Assembly: GCF_030269125.1 (NCBI RefSeq) | Contig: NZ_BSSM01000011.1 | Location: 124,001-188,000, forward strand | Origin: Streptomyces hygroscopicus subsp. hygroscopicus | GTDB lineage: Bacteria; Actinomycetota; Actinomycetes; Streptomycetales; Streptomycetaceae | Direction of reading: 5' to 3' | DNA length: 64,000 nt | Shown here: piece after piece, positions 23,709 to 33,248 of the stretch | Layout of the letters: every line of letters starts with the position of its first letter | How positions within the stretch are numbered: position 1 is the first letter of the stretch | The notes under the pieces: model-generated | What the model was told of the DNA's origin: nothing | What the model saw: the letters and a program-made list of their open reading frames with translations, nothing else | The model's database searches: none | Program-made: the position numbers and the translations under genes

Positions 23709-26555
23709 TCACTCCTCCGTGGCGAGCAGCCGGGTGGCCTCCGCGCGGCGTGCGCGGACCGTCTCGTCGTCGTCACCCGTGTCCGCGTAGGCCGCGAGGA
23801 CGGCGCGGGCACGGGCCGCCGCTTCCTCGGGGCGTCCCAGTTCGGCGGCGAGCCGGCCCGCCGTGAGTTCGGCGCCGGTGCGGTCGTGCAGCCCGTCCGC
23901 GCCCAGCGAGCCGAACAGGGCGACGGCCCGTTCGAGGTGGGCCGGCGCGTCGCCGGGGTTCGCGCCCTGAGTGAGGAGATCGCCGAACTGGCGGTGGGTG
24001 TGGGCCAGTTCGGCCGTCAGCTCGTTCCGGGTCGCGGGGTCCGCCGCGGCCTCCCGCGCGCGCTCGCACGCCTCCACGGCCTCGGTCATCAACCCCGCGG
24101 CCGCCGTGGCGTCCTCGCTCAGCGCCAGCCACGCGCGGGCCCGCAGGGAGCGGACGAGGAGGTGCGGTCTGCCGAGGGAGCGCCACAGCTCGCCCGCGCG
24201 GGCGTACGCCTGGTCGGCCTCCGCCACCAGGCCCGCGTTGCCGAGGGCGTCGGCGGCGAGGTGGGCGAGCGTGGCGTGGTCCCGCTGGTCGGACCAGTGC
24301 CGGGCGATGTCGGCGGCCAGCAGCCGCTGCTCCGCCGCCGCCCGGTGCTCGCCCAGCTCCTCCAGGCAGTCCCCGAGCCACCAGCGGGCCTGGACGACGG
24401 CCTCCTCGCCGTGCGTCTCGGCGCGCAGGTCGGCCAGCGCCGACTCCAGCACCTCGGCCGCCTCCGCGCACCGCCCCTGCCGCAGCAGGTGACCGCCCAG
24501 CCGCTGCCGCGCCCAGGCCCCGAGCGTGCCGGACTCCCCGGCCTCGTCGGCCCAGTGCGTGGCCTCCAGCGCATGCGCCCCGGCCTCCGCGGCGTCATCG
24601 CGCGCGGCCGCCGACTCGGCTATCCGCAGGTGCAGTTGGGCACGACCGGCCGGTTCCACGTACGGCCCGCCGTGCTCCAGCGCCGCCCGCAGCGCCCGCT
24701 CGGCCCCGTCCCGGTCACCGGCCTCCTCGGCCAGCGCCGCGAGCCGTACCTCGTACTCCACCGCGCACCACGGCAGTCCGGCGCGCACGTACTCCTCGGC
24801 GGCCCGCCGGAGCAGCTCCGTCGCCCGCGCGCCGTCCCCGGCCGTCCCGGCCAGCTCGGCCAGCATGCCCCAGGCCTCGCCGGCCCGAGCCGCCAACCGC
24901 ACGTCCCGCGTGCCGTGCCCCTCGACCAGGGCCAGCACCTCGCGCACGGCGGCGCCCGCGTCCTCGGGAGAACCCCCGGCGCGCGCCCGGTGCATCAGGA
25001 TCCGCGCCCTGCTCATCAGCACGGCCGCGGTCTGCCGTACCCCGGTCGCCTCGGCGGCGTGCATCGCGCGGACCTCGTCGTACAGGCCGGTTACGGCGGT
25101 CAGGGCCGCGTCCGCCTCGCCCCGCAGCGCCCGGAAGTAGGCGCCCCTGGCCCGTGCGGCCAGGGCCTCGCCGGGATCGCCCGCCGCCACGTACAGCTCG
25201 GCCGCCCGTTCGAACAGCTCGGCGCCCTCGGGGCCCCGGGCCATGGCCTCGTGGTCGGCGAGTTCCGCACGGTCGCGCGGCGCCAGCTCGGTGTCGCCCG
25301 CGGCGCGCGCCACCGCGGCCCATGCCTCCAGCGCGTTTGGGCGCAGGCCGTCCGCCAGCCGGTGCGCCTCGGCGAGGAGCGCGGGCAGGTCGGGTGCGGC
25401 GGCGGTGGCCGGCGCCGGGGGAGCGGGCGGCGGGACCGGGCGGGGGGTGCGCACGCCCAGCGAAAGGCGCTCCACCAGCGGCCGCCCGGCCATCCGCGCC
25501 CGTGCCCGGTCACCGACGTACGACGTGCCGTTGCGCGCGTCGAAGCGCTCCGCCAGGGCCAGCGCCTCCGTGCGGGCGTGGGCCGCGAGGTCCCGGGCCG
25601 TCCAGGCGCGCCCGGCCGGGCCCGGCACCCGCTCGTGACCGAGGCCCAGTTCGGTCAGGCGTTCGGTCAGCAGGGTCACCACGGCCAGGAAGTCCAGTCG
25701 GCTGCGCGGATGCCCGGTGTCCGTGAAGTACGCGGGCCGCTCGGCCAGCAGTTCGAGACCGCGAGCCTCGTTGCCGGTCAGCGCGCAGAACTCCACGTGC
25801 TCGGCGTACGCGCCCCGCATGCTTTCCATGGGCCGCACCAGCCTGAGCCCCCGCAGATGGTGCGCGCGGGCCTCCTCCGTCCGGCCGAGCCGCAGCAGCG
25901 GGGCCAGCGAGGCGGCGAGCACCGCGTGCGGCTCGTGCGCACAGGTGAACTCGCCCTCCAGCACCGGCCGCCACAGCTCCAGCGCCTCGGCGTCCCGGCC
26001 GGTCTCCACCTGCCACAGGCCCTGCCCGAGCAGCTCGCAGGCATGGCAGTCGGCCATCTCGTCCCGGTCCGCGGCCAGCCACGCCGCGTACGCCCGCTCC
26101 GCCCGCGCCAGGTCCCCGATGTGCGCGGCCACACTGAACTCGGCGCTGCGCACGGCCCGTTCGGAGTGCCCGGCGAGCCGGTAGCGGTGCTCCATCTCGC
26201 CCAGCCACTTCTCGATCGAGGCGAGCGGGACGTGCGGCTGGTCCAGCATGCCCGCCGACATCCACTTGAAGAACCAGTGCAGCGAGTGCGTCTCGTACGC
26301 GTCGAAGTCCTCGGGCCGCTCGTCCCACATCCGCAGCAGCCGCGCGAAGGGGACGAACATCTTGTCCTTCTCGGAGCTGTAGTTGTAGACGTTCAGCTGG
26401 TGCCCGAGCGCCTCGATCACGGCCAGCGGGACGTCCAACCCCTCGGCCGCCGTGAGCAGTTGCTCCGCGCGGGCGTTGCGGGCCGGGCCCTCCGGCTGCT
26501 CGGCGTTCTCCGCCATCGCCCGGCGCAGCTCCGCCAGGTCCCTGATCTCAGCCAT
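23709..26555 (-). CDS. Large TPR-repeat protein (948 aa) in operon with an Hsp90-like ATPase
   Basis: The protein is almost wholly helical. Residues 1-330 carry an N-terminal block with AERAYAAWLAADRDEMADCH and LGRTEEARAHHLRGLRLV. A short Pro/Ala linker (PRPVPPPAPPAPATAAAP) near 365-382 leads to a long tetratricopeptide region with recurring A-x-x-L/Y...A-x-x units, such as GRCAEAAEVLESALADL and GLVAEADQAYARAGELWRSL. No signal peptide, membrane segment or enzymatic motif is visible. TPR domains mediate protein contacts and are classic Hsp90 partners in eukaryotes. The ATG at 26555 overlaps the end of the upstream hsp90-like gene by 8 nt and has GAGGGGGAACGG before it, so production of both proteins is coupled. 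Its role is unknown. Confidence 0.85.
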   Translation of the reverse strand: MAEIRDLAELRRAMAENAEQPEGPARNARAEQLLTAAEGLDVPLAVIEALGHQLNVYNYSSEKDKMFVPFARLLRMWDERPEDFDAYETHSLHWFFKWMSAGMLDQPHVPLASIEKWLGEMEHRYRLAGHSERAVRSAEFSVAAHIGDLARAERAYAAWLAADRDEMADCHACELLGQGLWQVETGRDAEALELWRPVLEGEFTCAHEPHAVLAASLAPLLRLGRTEEARAHHLRGLRLVRPMESMRGAYAEHVEFCALTGNEARGLELLAERPAYFTDTGHPRSRLDFLAVVTLLTERLTELGLGHERVPGPAGRAWTARDLAAHARTEALALAERFDARNGTSYVGDRARARMAGRPLVERLSLGVRTPRPVPPPAPPAPATAAAPDLPALLAEAHRLADGLRPNALEAWAAVARAAGDTELAPRDRAELADHEAMARGPEGAELFERAAELYVAAGDPGEALAARARGAYFRALRGEADAALTAVTGLYDEVRAMHAAEATGVRQTAAVLMSRARILMHRARAGGSPEDAGAAVREVLALVEGHGTRDVRLAARAGEAWGMLAELAGTAGDGARATELLRRAAEEYVRAGLPWCAVEYEVRLAALAEEAGDRDGAERALRAALEHGGPYVEPAGRAQLHLRIAESAAARDDAAEAGAHALEATHWADEAGESGTLGAWARQRLGGHLLRQGRCAEAAEVLESALADLRAETHGEEAVVQARWWLGDCLEELGEHRAAAEQRLLAADIARHWSDQRDHATLAHLAADALGNAGLVAEADQAYARAGELWRSLGRPHLLVRSLRARAWLALSEDATAAAGLMTEAVEACERAREAAADPATRNELTAELAHTHRQFGDLLTQGANPGDAPAHLERAVALFGSLGADGLHDRTGAELTAGRLAAELGRPEEAAARARAVLAAYADTGDDDETVRARRAEATRLLATEE

Positions 26556-28389
26556 CCGTTCCCCCTCGCGTCGCCCACTCCAGCAGATCGCCGAACGCCC
26601 GGTTGAGCAGCGCGGAGTCCGCGGGCCGCAGGGGCCGCTGCGCCATCAGCAGCGCCTGCCCGTACAGCGACTCGACCGCGGTGCCGATCAGTTCCGGGTC
26701 GTCCAGCGAACCGATCCTGCGGATCAGCGGATTGAGGTGGTTGAGCACCAGCCGGGCCCGGGGCGCGCTGCCGCGCAGGGAGCCCAGGATGCCCGCCCAC
26801 AGGTCGTCGGCCCGCTCCTCGGCGGCCGCACGCGCCTGCTCGTGCCGCGCCGACCGGTCGTCCAGGTGCAGCGCGGGCACCGACAGCGGATGGAAGGCGC
26901 GCAGCACGACATCGCAGCCCAGCGGGTCCAGCCTCGCCCGCGCGGCCGCCAGGAACCCGGTGAGCGCCAGCTCCACGCCCGGGTCGACCCCGTCCAGATG
27001 CGCGGTCACGGTGTCCGCGTCCAGCTCGGCGACCACCGTCCCCGGCCGCACCGACGGCAGCGCCTCGATCAGCTCGCTGTCGTACGTGTAACCGCCGTTG
27101 ACCACGCCCACGCCCTGTGCCGAGGCGATCGGCGCGACCTGCCGGAACTCCTCGACGCTGCGCGTGAAGTGCACCACCGGGTGCCGGCGCGCGAACTCCT
27201 CCAGCGACAGCCGTCCGTCGGTCGTCTCGAACGGCAGCCACGGCAGCATCGTGCGCAGCATCCCGCGGTCGTGCCGCGCCAGCGACTTCACGCCCAGGTG
27301 GTGCACCGCGAGGAACGCGGCCAGCCGCTCCGGATCACCGGCCGCGAGCCCGGTCAGCCAGGCCCGGATCCGCTCACCGAGCGCGTCCCGCACGGCGGCC
27401 AGGGTCTCGTCCTCGTACAGCGACTCGCGCGAGGCCGTGGGCCGCAGACTGTCGGTGTCCAGCACGCAGCGCACGAAGAACGCCCAGTCGGGCAGCAGCT
27501 GTTCGGCCCGCTCGGTCAGCAGCATGCCCTTCAGATGCACCCGGTGCGTCGCCCGCTGAGCCGGGCTCACCGCCGACGGCAGCACATAGGCCACCCCGCG
27601 GACCCCGGCCAGCGGTACGTCCAGGTCGATCGAGTCCAGCGGGGTGAACCCGAACTGCTCGTGGCAGTGCCGGGCGAGCGCCACCCGGCGGGCGCCGGGG
27701 CTCGGATACGGCCGGTCCCACGGCGCGGGCAGCTCGCCTATCGGCTCCTCGTCCACCCGGACGTCGTACGGCAGCAGCGCGCCGAAGTCCCGGGCCAGCG
27801 CGCGGACCCGCTCGGGCGCGAGCCACTCGGCTGCCCCGGGCCGCGCCGTCAGCCGCACTGTCGTACCGGGCTCGGGCCGCGCCGCGTCGGGGAGCGTCCG
27901 CACGGTGTACGAGCCGTCGTCGCGCGCCGTCCATTCCACCGGCGGAGCGTCCGGCGTACGGGCGCTGCGGCTGACCACCCGGATCCGCTCGGCGACCACG
28001 AAGGCGGCGAGCAGACCGATGCCGAACTGCCCGAGGAAGCCGGAGCGGGCCTCCTGGAGGCCCTCGGCGCGCTTGGAGCTGCGCCCGATGGTGGCCAGCA
28101 GTTCGTGCACGTCCGACTCGGTGAGCCCGATGCCGCTGTCCTCCACGCACAGGACGCCGTCCGCCGTGCGCAGCCGGACCAGCGCCGGCGCGTCGGGCTG
28201 TTCGGCCCGCCGGGCGGTGACGGCGTCCACGGCGTTCTGGAGCAGCTCGCGCAGGTAGACCTTCGGACTGGAGTAGAGGTGATGGGAGAGCAGGTCGACC
28301 AGGCCGCGCAGGTCGACCTGGAAGCTGTGAGGGGGAAGAGGCGGATGGGGCGTCTGGGATGACTGTGAGGTCTGGGAGTCCATCGTCAC
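26548..28389 (-). CDS. Hsp90-family (HtpG-like) ATPase
   Basis: The product is about 613 residues. The N-terminal GHKL ATPase domain has YLRELLQNAVDAVTARR near 45, the G1 box CVEDSGIGLTESDV near 85 and GQFGIGLLAAFVVAERI near 120. A middle client-binding domain follows, with the conserved Arg-containing segment SLRPTASRESLYEDE near 325, and then a helical C-terminal dimerisation part. It is a divergent Hsp90 and not the standard HtpG: the N-terminus carries a Ser/Thr/Gln/Pro-rich leader (MDSQTSQSSQTPHPPLPPHS). The start could be GTG 28389 or ATG 28383; neither has a good ribosome site. It forms an operon with the 948-aa TPR protein. Confidence 0.9.
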   Translation of the reverse strand: MTMDSQTSQSSQTPHPPLPPHSFQVDLRGLVDLLSHHLYSSPKVYLRELLQNAVDAVTARRAEQPDAPALVRLRTADGVLCVEDSGIGLTESDVHELLATIGRSSKRAEGLQEARSGFLGQFGIGLLAAFVVAERIRVVSRSARTPDAPPVEWTARDDGSYTVRTLPDAARPEPGTTVRLTARPGAAEWLAPERVRALARDFGALLPYDVRVDEEPIGELPAPWDRPYPSPGARRVALARHCHEQFGFTPLDSIDLDVPLAGVRGVAYVLPSAVSPAQRATHRVHLKGMLLTERAEQLLPDWAFFVRCVLDTDSLRPTASRESLYEDETLAAVRDALGERIRAWLTGLAAGDPERLAAFLAVHHLGVKSLARHDRGMLRTMLPWLPFETTDGRLSLEEFARRHPVVHFTRSVEEFRQVAPIASAQGVGVVNGGYTYDSELIEALPSVRPGTVVAELDADTVTAHLDGVDPGVELALTGFLAAARARLDPLGCDVVLRAFHPLSVPALHLDDRSARHEQARAAAEERADDLWAGILGSLRGSAPRARLVLNHLNPLIRRIGSLDDPELIGTAVESLYGQALLMAQRPLRPADSALLNRAFGDLLEWATRGGTDG

Positions 28390-28584
28390 TGCGCCGGAGG
28401 GGACGCGTTTCGGCGCGGGGTCGGGCGGTCCCGCTGCCAGGGCGGTGACCGCGAAGGATGGCCGGAGCGCGCCATCCTAGGGCCGAATCCGGGAGCCTGA
28501 CCAGGGGTTTCCAGGACCTGTACGGCATCTCGGGACGAATCCCCGGGGCACCGCTCTACGGCAATGTCGGTGCGGTGGTGTGCA

Positions 28585-30813
28585 ATGGATGCCGTGCCCG
28601 CACTGGAAGAACCACTGAGACAGCCCCTGAGGTCAGTGCTCGGCCCCGCCACCGCGAAGGTGATGGCCGAGCACCTCGGCCTGCACACCGTCGGCGACCT
28701 CCTGCACCACTACCCGCGCAGGTACGAGGAGCGCGGCCAGCTCACCCACCTCGCCGACCTCCCGATGGACGAGCACGTCACCGTGGTCGCCCAGGTCGCC
28801 GACGCCCGCCTGCACACCTTCGCCTCCTCCCGGGCGCCCCGCGGCAAGGGCCAGCGCCTGGAGGTCACGATCACCGACGGCAGCGGCCGCCTCCAGCTGG
28901 TCTTCTTCGGCAACGGCGTGCACAAGCCCCACAAGGACCTGCTGCCGGGCACCCGCGCGATGTTCGCCGGCAAGGTCTCCGTCTTCAACCGCCGCCTCCA
29001 GCTCGCCCACCCGGCCTACGAGTTGCTGCGCGGCGACGGCGAGGAGACCGTCGAGGCCTGGGCGGGCGCCCTGATCCCGATCTACCCGGCGACCGCCAAA
29101 CTGGAGTCCTGGAAGATCGGCAAGGCGGTGCAGACCGTCCTGCCCGCCGCCCAGGACGCCGTCGACCCGCTGCCGCCCGCCCTGCGCGAGGGCCGCGGCC
29201 TGCTCCCGCTCCCCGAGGCCCTGCTCAGGATCCACCGCCCGCACACCAAGGCCGACATCGCCGACGCCCGCGCCCGCCTGAAGTGGGACGAGGCATTCGT
29301 CCTCCAGGTCGCCCTGGCCCGCCGCAGGCACGCCGACGCCCTGCTCCCGGCCGTCCCCCGCCGCCCCGGGGCCGACGGCCTCCTCACCGCCTTCGACGAC
29401 CGGCTTCCCTTCACCCTCACCGAGGGCCAGCAGAAGGTCTCCCGTGAGATCTTCGCCGACCTGGCCACCGAACACCCCATGCACCGGCTGCTCCAGGGCG
29501 AGGTGGGCAGCGGCAAGACGCTGGTCGCCCTGCGCGCCATGCTCGCCGTGGTCGACGCGGGCGGGCAGGCCGCGATGCTCGCGCCCACCGAGGTGCTGGC
29601 CCAGCAGCACCACCGGTCGGTCACGGAGATGATGGGCGACCTGGCCGAGGGGGGCATGCTGGGCGGCACCGAGAACGCCACCAGGGTGGTGCTGCTCACC
29701 GGTTCCATGGGCGCCGCGGCCCGCCGCAGGGCCCTGCTCGACCTGGCCACCGGCGAGGCCGGGATCGTCATCGGCACCCACGCCCTGATCGAGGACAAGG
29801 TCCAGTTCCACGACCTCGGCCTGGTCGTCGTGGACGAACAGCACCGCTTCGGCGTGGAGCAGCGCGACGCCCTGCGCGGCAAGGGCAAACAGCCCCCGCA
29901 CCTCCTCGTCATGACGGCCACCCCGATCCCGCGCACCGTCGCCATGACCGTCTTCGGCGACCTGGAGACCTCCGTCCTCGACCAGCTCCCGGCGGGCCGC
30001 TCCCCGATCGCCAGCCATGTCGTCCCGGCCGCCGACAAGCCGCACTTCCTGGCCCGCGCCTGGGAGCGGGTGCGCGAGGAGGTGGCGAACGGCCACCAGG
30101 CGTACGTCGTGTGCCCCCGCATCGGTGACGACATCGACGAAGCGGCCGGCCCGAAGAAGGCGGGCGAGAAGAAGTCCCCCGAGGACGAGGCCGAGAAGCG
30201 CCCCCCGCTGGCCGTCCTCGACGTGGCCGGACAACTGGCGAAGGGCCCCCTCCAGGGGCTGCGGGTCGAGGTGCTGCACGGCAGGATGCACCCCGACGAC
30301 AAGGACGCGGTGATGCGCCGCTTCGCCGCCGGCGAGACCGACGTCCTGGTCGCCACCACGGTCATCGAGGTGGGCGTGAACGTCCCGAACGCCACCGCGA
30401 TGGTCATCATGGACGCCGACCGCTTCGGCGTCTCCCAGCTCCACCAGCTGCGCGGGCGCGTCGGCCGCGGCTCGGCACCCGGCCTGTGCCTCCTGGTCAC
30501 CGAGATGCCCGAGGCCAGCGCCGCCCGCCAGCGGCTGAACGCGGTCGCCTCCACCCTCGACGGCTTCGAACTCTCCCGCATCGACCTCGAACAACGCCGC
30601 GAGGGCGACGTCCTCGGCCAGGCCCAGTCCGGCGCCCGCTCCAGCCTCCGCGTCCTCGCGGTCATCGAGGACGAGGAGGTCATCGCGCAGGCGCGGCAGG
30701 AGGCGACGGCGGTGGTCGCGGCGGACCCGGACATGGAGCATCTGCCGGGCCTCAGGACAGCGTTGGACGCGCTGCTGGACGAGGAGAGGGAGCAGTACCT
30801 GGAAAAGGGCTGA
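28585..30813 (+). CDS. recG: ATP-dependent DNA helicase RecG
   Basis: RecG reverses stalled replication forks and unwinds branched DNA. The 742-residue protein has the N-terminal wedge/OB domain (LHHYPRRYEERGQLTHLADL; VTVVAQVADARLHTF), Walker A GEVGSGKT near 306, the DEQH box VVDEQHRFGVEQRD near 414, motif III TATPIPRT, and the C-terminal motifs VIEVGVNVPNA and QLRGRVGRG. ATG 28585 (MDAVPALEEPL) is preferred; ATG 28564 and GTG 28594 are in the same frame. An acidic Lys/Glu insertion (GEKKSPEDEAEKRP) lies near 530. Confidence 0.96.
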   Translation: MDAVPALEEPLRQPLRSVLGPATAKVMAEHLGLHTVGDLLHHYPRRYEERGQLTHLADLPMDEHVTVVAQVADARLHTFASSRAPRGKGQRLEVTITDGSGRLQLVFFGNGVHKPHKDLLPGTRAMFAGKVSVFNRRLQLAHPAYELLRGDGEETVEAWAGALIPIYPATAKLESWKIGKAVQTVLPAAQDAVDPLPPALREGRGLLPLPEALLRIHRPHTKADIADARARLKWDEAFVLQVALARRRHADALLPAVPRRPGADGLLTAFDDRLPFTLTEGQQKVSREIFADLATEHPMHRLLQGEVGSGKTLVALRAMLAVVDAGGQAAMLAPTEVLAQQHHRSVTEMMGDLAEGGMLGGTENATRVVLLTGSMGAAARRRALLDLATGEAGIVIGTHALIEDKVQFHDLGLVVVDEQHRFGVEQRDALRGKGKQPPHLLVMTATPIPRTVAMTVFGDLETSVLDQLPAGRSPIASHVVPAADKPHFLARAWERVREEVANGHQAYVVCPRIGDDIDEAAGPKKAGEKKSPEDEAEKRPPLAVLDVAGQLAKGPLQGLRVEVLHGRMHPDDKDAVMRRFAAGETDVLVATTVIEVGVNVPNATAMVIMDADRFGVSQLHQLRGRVGRGSAPGLCLLVTEMPEASAARQRLNAVASTLDGFELSRIDLEQRREGDVLGQAQSGARSSLRVLAVIEDEEVIAQARQEATAVVAADPDMEHLPGLRTALDALLDEEREQYLEKG

Positions 30814-30816
30814 GGC

Positions 30817-30836
30817 GCCCCGCGGGGGAGCGGGGC
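30817..30836 (+). terminator. Hairpin after recG
   Basis: GCCCCGC (30817-30823) pairs with GCGGGGC (30830-30836) across a 6-nt loop directly after the recG stop. No T-tract follows. Confidence 0.5.
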
Positions 30837-30933
30837 AGTATGTGACATGCGGCCGCCGCCGCGCGGGCGCGAGCGACCACGGGGCGCGGCCTGCCAGACT
30901 GGATCGGCAACCGCCCCCGAACAAGGAACGAAG

Positions 30934-31521
30934 ATGACCCGCGTGATCGCCGGCAAGGCAGGCGGACGGCGCCTCTCCGTACCGCCCGGCACAGGAACCC
31001 GGCCGACCTCGGACCGCGCACGCGAAGGTCTCTTCTCCACCTGGCAGTCCCTCCTCGGCGGCCCCCTGGAGGGCGAACGCGTCCTCGACCTCTACGCCGG
31101 CTCCGGCGCCGTCGGCCTCGAAGCCCTCTCCCGCGGCGCGAGTCACACCCTCCTGGTCGAAGCCGACCCCCGCGCCGCGAGGACGGTCCGCGAGAACGTG
31201 CGGAACCTGGGCCTCCCCGGCGCCGAGGTCAGATCGGGCAAAGCCGAACAAGTCATCAGGACCGCGCCCCCCGCCGCCCCGTACGACCTGGTCTTCCTCG
31301 ATCCGCCCTACGCGGTCACGGACGACGATCTTCGCGAGATTCTCCTCACACTCCGCTCGGAGGGGTGGCTCACGCAGGACGCGCTGGTCACCGTGGAGCG
31401 CAGCACCAGAGGCGGCGAATTCCGGTGGCCGGACGGTTTCGAACCGATCCGGTCCCGTCGCTACGGCGAGGGAACGTTTTGGTACGGTCGCGCCGCCTCT
31501 ACGTGCGAAGACGCACGATGA
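30934..31521 (+). CDS. rsmD: 16S rRNA (guanine-966-N2)-methyltransferase RsmD
   Basis: This 195-residue enzyme methylates G966 of 16S rRNA during 30S assembly. It begins MTRVIAGKAGGRRLSVP, carries RPTSDRAREGLFS near 28, the SAM-binding motif DLYAGSGAVGLEAL near 53 and the catalytic LDPPY motif near 113. ATG 30934 has AAGGAACG upstream. The coaD frame starts shortly after its stop; rsmD-coaD adjacency is widespread in bacteria. Confidence 0.94.
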   Translation: MTRVIAGKAGGRRLSVPPGTGTRPTSDRAREGLFSTWQSLLGGPLEGERVLDLYAGSGAVGLEALSRGASHTLLVEADPRAARTVRENVRNLGLPGAEVRSGKAEQVIRTAPPAAPYDLVFLDPPYAVTDDDLREILLTLRSEGWLTQDALVTVERSTRGGEFRWPDGFEPIRSRRYGEGTFWYGRAASTCEDAR

Positions 31522-31547
31522 CCGGACCGGAGAGCGAGGGATCTCAA

Positions 31548-32027
31548 GTGCGCCGCGCCGTCTGTCCCGGGTCGTTCGACCCCATCACCAACGGACATCT
31601 CGACATCATCGCCCGAGCCTCCCGGCTGTACGACGAGGTCTACGTCGCGGTGATGATCAACCAGTCCAAGAAGAGCCTGTTCGAGGTCGAGGAGCGGATC
31701 GAGCTGATCCGCGACGTCACCTCCGAGTACGCCAACGTACGGGTGGAGTCCCACCACGGCCTCCTCGTGGACTTCTGCAAGCAGCGCGACATCCCGGCCA
31801 TCGTCAAGGGCCTGCGCGCCGTCAGCGACTTCGACTACGAGCTGCAGATGGCCCAGATGAACAACGGCCTCACCGGCGTCGAGACGCTGTTCGTGCCGAC
31901 CAACCCCACCTACAGCTTCCTGTCCTCCTCGCTCGTCAAGGAGGTCGCGGCGTGGGGCGGCGACGTCTCCCACCTGGTGCCGCCGCAGGTCCTCGCCGCC
32001 CTCAAGAGGCGGCTGCGCAAGGACTGA
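31548..32027 (+). CDS. coaD: Phosphopantetheine adenylyltransferase
   Basis: CoaD makes dephospho-CoA from 4'-phosphopantetheine and ATP. The 159-residue protein has RRAVCPGSFDPITNGHLDII with the T/H-x-G-H nucleotidyl motif at its start, KGLRAVSDFDYELQMAQMN near 85 and the C-terminal NPTYSFLSSSLVKEVA. GTG 31548 is preferred, since GAGGG lies 8 nt upstream and homology begins at VRRAVCPG. An ATG at 31518, overlapping the rsmD stop, would add 10 residues. Confidence 0.96.
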   Translation: MRRAVCPGSFDPITNGHLDIIARASRLYDEVYVAVMINQSKKSLFEVEERIELIRDVTSEYANVRVESHHGLLVDFCKQRDIPAIVKGLRAVSDFDYELQMAQMNNGLTGVETLFVPTNPTYSFLSSSLVKEVAAWGGDVSHLVPPQVLAALKRRLRKD

Positions 32028-32091
32028 TGGGACTTGGGACTACAGTCGTCCCGTCCGTCTCCGATCCGGCTGTAGGAAGTGGCGAGCACAG

Positions 32092-33207
32092 GTGGACGTG
32101 CAGAAGAAGCTCGACGAGATCGTCTCGGCGGTCGCCGGCGCACGGGCCATGCCCATGTCGGCGTCCTGCGTGATCAACCGCGCCGAGCTGCTCGCGATGC
32201 TGGAAGAGGTGCGCCAGGCGCTGCCCGGCTCCCTCGCGCAGGCGCAGGAGCTGATCGGCGACCGTGAGCAGATGGTCGAGCAGGCCCGCCAGGAGGCCGA
32301 GCGGATCATCGAGAGCGCGCACGCCGAGCGGGGCTCGCTGGTCTCCGGAACCGAGATCGCCCGCCGCTCCCAGGCCGAGGCCGACCGGATCCTCGCCGAG
32401 GCCCGCCAGGAGGCCGAGGAGGTCCGCGCCGAGGCCGACGACTACGTCGACTCCAAGCTGGCCAACTTCGAGGTCGTCCTCACCAAGACCCTCGGCTCGG
32501 TGGGCCGCGGCCGCGAGAAGCTCCTCGGCACCGGCCCCGGCCTGGACGAGAACGGTTACGAGGACGAGGACGCCCCCGAGCGCAGCCTGGACCCCGAGAC
32601 CCTGCGGCGCGACGCCGACACGTACGTGGACACCAAGCTGGGCGCCTTCGAGGCGGTGCTCGCCAAGACCCTGGAGGCGGTCGGCCGCGGCCGCCAGAAG
32701 CTGCACGGCCGGATCGCCACCGACGACCTCGGCGCCCTCGCCGACGACACCACGACCTTCCAGCACTCCAGCGACGCCGACTACCTCGCCGACCTGGCCG
32801 CCCTCGCGGACGCCCCGGCCGAGCCCCAGCGCCGGCGGACGGAGCCGCCGGCGTACGAGTCCCGGCCCGAGCAGCCGACGTACGACCCGCGGCCCGAGCA
32901 GCCCGCGTACGAGCCGCAGCCCGCCTACGGGGCCTACGACCAGCAGCAGGCCGCCTACACCGGCTTCCCGCAGCAGCCCGCCTACGGCCGGCAGGACGCC
33001 TACGGGTACCAGCAGACCGATTCCTACGGCTACCAGGGCGGCTACCCCCAGCAGCCCGCCTACGACCCCCAGCAACAGCCGGCCCAGCCGCCGCAGCAGC
33101 CCCAGTCGCAGCAGGACTACGCGCTGGACGAGACCAGCCTCTTCGACACCAGCATGATCAGCGCGGAGCAGCTGCGGGCCTACGAGCAGGGCCGCGGTTC
33201 CCGCTGA
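32092..33207 (+). CDS. DivIVA-like coiled-coil protein with Tyr/Gln/Pro-rich tail
   Basis: The 371-residue protein begins MDVQKKLDEIVSAVAGARAM. Residues 40-130 are a strong Glu/Ala/Arg coiled coil (ARQEAERIIESAHAERGSL; EADRILAEARQEAEEVRAE). Two related blocks follow, VDSKLANFEVVLTKTLGSVGRGREKL and VDTKLGAFEAVLAKTLEAVGRGRQKL (each shown in part), about 55 residues apart, which looks like an internal duplication. Residues 245-345 are low-complexity repeats of PAYDPQQQP or YGYQ type. DivIVA-family proteins scaffold cell poles or division sites, so a cytoskeletal or cell-envelope role is plausible but not shown. The start is GTG 32092. Confidence 0.78.
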   Translation: MDVQKKLDEIVSAVAGARAMPMSASCVINRAELLAMLEEVRQALPGSLAQAQELIGDREQMVEQARQEAERIIESAHAERGSLVSGTEIARRSQAEADRILAEARQEAEEVRAEADDYVDSKLANFEVVLTKTLGSVGRGREKLLGTGPGLDENGYEDEDAPERSLDPETLRRDADTYVDTKLGAFEAVLAKTLEAVGRGRQKLHGRIATDDLGALADDTTTFQHSSDADYLADLAALADAPAEPQRRRTEPPAYESRPEQPTYDPRPEQPAYEPQPAYGAYDQQQAAYTGFPQQPAYGRQDAYGYQQTDSYGYQGGYPQQPAYDPQQQPAQPPQQPQSQQDYALDETSLFDTSMISAEQLRAYEQGRGSR

Positions 33208-33218
33208 ACCGACCCGGA

Positions 33219-33248
33219 TTGGGACCTGAGCGCAAGGTCCAGTATCCT
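33219..33248 (+). promoter_or_regulatory. Promoter of the DUF177-rpmF-rnc-mutM operon
   Basis: TTGGGA (33219-33224) and TATCCT (33243-33248) are separated by 18 nt, within the gap before the DUF177 gene. Predicted transcription starts near 33255, leaving a leader of about 105 nt. Confidence 0.55.
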
